Positions 62,130 through 64,000 of a stretch of DNA of 64,000 bases are shown here, piece after piece. Both the position numbers and the translations under genes were made by a program. This DNA comes from Ashinkailepas kermadecensis (lineage: Eukaryota > Arthropoda > Thecostraca > Neolepadidae): contig JAOTOM010002906.1 of assembly GCA_034440615.1 (NCBI GenBank), positions 1 through 64,000 of the forward strand, written 5' to 3'. The stretch's first letter is position 1. Each line of letters begins with the position of its first letter. The notes beneath the pieces are model-generated. The model worked only from the letters and a program-made list of their open reading frames with translations, did not search any database and had not been told where the DNA came from.

Positions 62130-63893
62130 ACCCGGAGCCGGAGCCGGAACCGGAGTGGCCCACCGCACCCGACGACCGCGCCTTCAGCTGCGCCTGGACG
62201 GCACCGCAGACACACCAGTCACACGGTGGCACCGGCTCCTCCCGCGGTATCATAGCAACGGTCGGCAATGTCACCACCCGGCCAGCCCCGTGACGAGGTG
62301 TTACAGTGACAGATTGGCAGGTTGACACCGGACCGCGGTGGTGGCAGCACAGGTAGACAGGAAACCTGGTGACAACGCCCTATGTGTGATATGTTCAACA
62401 TGCCTCTTAGGCCTTCAAAATCGACCATCAACCAGGAACTACCGCCTTTGATCCATACCCTACCTCTGCCGGGGGAGTGGTGAGGTCACCTTGACGCTTG
62501 ACGTGTCACTTGTGTTAGGCTCATATAATCAATTTACCCTTCAATATTGAAGCACCAAATCGCACGTGTTTTTCAACCAGGGTCGGAAAACTGTGTGGAA
62601 GCCGGGTGGCTGATTGTATCCTGACATTGACCTGCTTGATCTGACCCAGGTGAACCAAAAAAGATAGATACAAATGTTGCAAGTAAATCTAAAAGTTCAA
62701 GGATGTAGCTACATCACGCCGTTTGTCGCATCCTCTGCTAAGCTTAGAAGACCCGATAGTTGAGTCATTTTGACTCAACTATCCCTTATATTGCGATAGC
62801 TATAAAAAAAATATATTGTGAGGGGAAGCATTAGTATGCAAGATATTGATATTATTCTTGAAGTCTGTTGTAAAACATAAGGTAGGAGTAAACAAAATAA
62901 TTATGAACAAGTATTTGAGTGCGGGTGGACAATTGTTTCCTTCCCGGTGCCATCTCATGCCCAGATCTTGTAAATTTGTGACCTTTGCGTGTAAACACAA
63001 ACCCACTACATACATCATGTTGAAAGCAGGATTTGTAGACTGATTTTGGGCAAACATACTCCAGTAGCCGAACTGGCCTTTGGTTATTATGTGATAATTC
63101 TGCTATTTGAAAAGACCCTGTATTGTGCCGAAATATGACAAATGTGCGAATTTTGTGCAGATAAGGCAAGCAGTTCGTAAGCTATTGACGCAAATCGAAG
63201 AGAGTTAAATCAAACAAAGAGACGGCAGTGATGGGCGAAATCTGGATGTCAATCATGGGAGCACTCGCAACAACATATGGCTGAAATAGCTAAACAAATA
63301 TTATACTCCCACAAAATCATATGGCTAATCGGAACCTGATATTCAGGTTATATGAAGTGTGATATGCTAAATGCTTCACCAGGACTGTCATTAATGCAGA
63401 CATTAACACCAATTGAATGACTTCTCCAGGAACGCTTAGCGTTCCTGGAGAAGTTCTCAATTAGTGCAAAGAAAATAACCACGTTATTTTGCGTCTACGA
63501 GCAATTAAAACTCAGAGCTGTAGATAATATCCTTGAACTATGACTTTGCGTGGAAATGCGATAGTACAAAGACAGGAACTGTCCAGAACAAATGAATAGT
63601 CCCCAGCCATGCAAAGCCATTGTGTCTTGAAGCATCGCACCGCCCATGCATAACACCATACCATGAAGTAGGAAGAGCGACTCTTTATAGTACGATGGTT
63701 ACCTTTAGTTTGCCGATCTCGTCCTGGAACTCCCTGAGCAAGGCGTCCTTGGGATCCTCATTGATCTTAGGCTTGTTCTTGATGTTCTTGGCACGGTTGG
63801 CGTACCGGAGAGTACTGAGTGTCTCGTCGTAGTTGTACGTGGCAGGACCCATGTTGGCCACCATGATAGTGCGGGCGTTGCCACCCAACGAGT
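56261..63893 (-). CDS. KIF3B: Kinesin-2 motor subunit KIF3B, 3' seven exons
   Basis: KIF3B (fly Klp68D) pairs with KIF3A and KAP3 as the kinesin-2 motor of anterograde intraflagellar transport. Coding segments 63893-63703, 62193-61972, 60329-60132, 59142-58919, 58300-58063, 57650-57451 and 56348-56261 join in phase to ~452 residues. In order they hold the end of the motor ([28 protein letters not shown]), the neck ([20 protein letters not shown]), a Gly/Ser linker, a long coiled coil ([31 protein letters not shown]), the globular tail and the family C-terminus [17 protein letters not shown] favours KIF3B over KIF3A. The ATPase part of the motor lies beyond the window. Confidence 0.94.
57069..57097. 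repeat. (TA)n microsatellite
   Basis: An interrupted TA-dinucleotide run in the last KIF3B intron. Confidence 0.9.
57451..57650 (-). CDS. KIF3B: KIF3B penultimate exon
   Basis: The acceptor CTCCCCACAG is followed by GGA GAG AAC; the donor is CAGACTGG/GTGAGT, phase 2. It encodes [20 protein letters not shown] and NDVISVDAS, typical of the KIF3B tail. Confidence 0.93.
58063..58300 (-). CDS. KIF3B: KIF3B tail exon
   Basis: The acceptor ATCCCTTCAG is followed by G GAG CTG; the donor is TTCAAG/GTGAGT, phase 0. It encodes [17 protein letters not shown], an acidic DDEEGEEE patch, and [20 protein letters not shown]. Confidence 0.94.
58440..58880. repeat. 54-bp minisatellite in a KIF3B intron
   Basis: About eight copies of a 54-bp unit containing CACCACACTGAATGTCGACG and TGTTGCCAGAAGTACGCG. 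It lies 40-480 bases downstream of the donor at 58918. I do not see the junction itself in the unit. Confidence 0.93.
58919..59142 (-). CDS. KIF3B: KIF3B coiled-coil exon
   Basis: The acceptor TGCCACAG is followed by GCG CGC GAG; the donor is CTGCGACG/GTTGGT, phase 2. It encodes [33 protein letters not shown] and [14 protein letters not shown], heptad-rich coiled coil. Confidence 0.94.
59206..59361 (-). mobile_element. tRNA-derived SINE, copy 3
   Basis: Minus-strand copy of the family at 6560 and 14927, with the same tRNA-like head (B-box GGTTCGAATCT), body and tail. It is flanked by a perfect 15-bp direct repeat CCCATGGTCACTTTT, the clearest target-site duplication of the three. The remaining intron to 60131 shows no gene. 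Confidence 0.94.
60132..60329 (-). CDS. KIF3B: KIF3B coiled-coil exon (SKLLSGGKN)
   Basis: The acceptor CGCGGTCAG is followed by GAC AAG GAG; the donor is GAGCAGAAG/GTTTGT, phase 0 at both ends. It encodes [39 protein letters not shown] and HTIAEQK. Confidence 0.95.
60330..60640 (-). repeat. ~24-bp repeats at a KIF3B acceptor
   Basis: On the minus strand copies of GTGATGTCACGGCTGATGTG stretch upstream from the acceptor, whose own sequence is GTGATGTAACGCGGTCAG/GAC. The closest copies are clear; farther ones (60440-60640) are decayed. Confidence 0.8.
61122..61150 (-). mobile_element. 29-bp LINE-tail micro-insertion
   Basis: TTAGTTAGTTAGTTATTTGG then GTTTTAGGG is the complement of the LINE 3' tail. 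It is flanked by the 8-bp direct repeat CCGTTCTG. Confidence 0.75.
61324..61391 (-). mobile_element. 68-bp LINE-tail micro-insertion with hairpin
   Basis: It contains a (TTAG)n-like tail, GGGCTTTAGGGCGCATCGAC and TATAGCGCCC, which form the same GGGCGC/GCGCCC stem as the LINE 3' end. It is flanked by the perfect 14-bp repeat ATTACGTCAAGTGT. Confidence 0.92.
61972..62193 (-). CDS. KIF3B: KIF3B linker exon with Gly-Ser repeat and GC donor
   Basis: The acceptor GCCGTCCAG is followed by GCG CAG CTG. It encodes AQLKARSSG, then nine SG pairs from a CCGGAG hexamer run, then [13 protein letters not shown] and [17 protein letters not shown]. The phase-0 junction that matches the family is GAG/GCGAGT, a GC rather than GT donor. 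No GT in the right phase lies nearby. Confidence 0.85.
62755..62783. repeat. 13-bp hairpin with TGAGTCA arms
   Basis: GATAGTTGAGTCA, three bases, then TGACTCAACTATC: a perfect stem in a KIF3B intron. TGAGTCA is also an AP-1-like word; no function is claimed. Confidence 0.85.
63420..63454. repeat. 35-bp near-perfect palindrome
   Basis: Arms ACTTCTCCAGGAACGCT and AGCGTTCCTGGAGAAGT, 17 bp each, around one base. It lies in a KIF3B intron, isolated from other repeats. Confidence 0.92.
63703..63893 (-). CDS. KIF3B: KIF3B exon: end of motor domain and neck
   Basis: The acceptor GACGTCAG is followed by AC TCG TTG (two bases complete GAC); the donor is CTAAAG/GTAACC, phase 0. It encodes [39 protein letters not shown] and [13 protein letters not shown]. 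The rest of the motor lies past the window end. Confidence 0.96.
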
Positions 63894-64000
63894 CTGACGT
63901 CACAAAACAGCCATTAGGGAACCGATTGGCTCAACTCCCACTCAGAGATAGCATATCGCCAGGGAAATCTCACACTTTGAGGACTTTGGTGGAGTGGAGT

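Overview
The window is a piece of an animal nuclear genome. Its genes have introns with GT-AG junctions, its exons are GC-rich, and it carries tRNA-derived SINEs, an I/Nimb-type LINE with RNase H, a CR1-type LINE fragment, a THAP-bearing DNA transposon and foldback elements. I infer an invertebrate, plausibly an arthropod such as a crustacean. The window alone does not prove this.

Three conserved protein genes can be read exon by exon. (1) Thymidylate synthase (TYMS) is on the + strand. Its 5' exon or exons lie outside the window or are not seen; three coding exons run from 5027 to 7678. (2) A complete TEX11/SPO22-like meiotic TPR gene is on the - strand, 46212 down to 9458. It has 14 exons whose phases all join and give about 932 residues. 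(3) The 3' part of KIF3B (kinesin-2 motor subunit) is on the - strand, 63893 down to 56261. Seven exons cover the end of the motor domain, the neck, the coiled coil and the tail through the stop codon; its 5' part lies beyond the window end. TYMS and TEX11 converge tail to tail.

About 26 kb of the window is minisatellite: 47-bp units (1-5020), 48-bp (10650-13198), 47-bp (14822-15725), 56-bp (16395-18229), 31-bp (20030-21925), 28-bp (23590-35655), 39-bp (44640-45010), 54-bp (58440-58880) and smaller ones. The most striking observation is that most of these arrays abut a coding exon, and that the repeat unit is a copy of the exon-intron junction beside it (last exon bases plus GT donor, or AG acceptor plus first exon bases). 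Every stage is present, from two-copy duplications (exons 2 and 9 of TEX11) to about 430 copies (exon 4). At TEX11 exon 12 the 48-bp unit keeps the reading frame, so roughly forty successive units each offer an identical in-frame donor. The very long ORFs across these arrays are repeat artefacts, not proteins.

The 36-57 kb region is a transposon-rich stretch. It has a decayed I/Nimb-like LINE (36.3-41.6 kb), a truncated CR1-like LINE (42.4-43.9 kb), inverted-repeat elements (46.4-47.0 and 51.9-53.3 kb), and a 2.6-kb THAP-encoding element (49.2-51.8 kb) that carries a nested hAT-like MITE. Four extremely short LINE-tail insertions of 29-68 bp, each with target-site duplications, are scattered across the window. 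Gene identities rest on protein similarity recognised by eye. Exon ends were set by splice consensus plus phase continuity, without transcript evidence.
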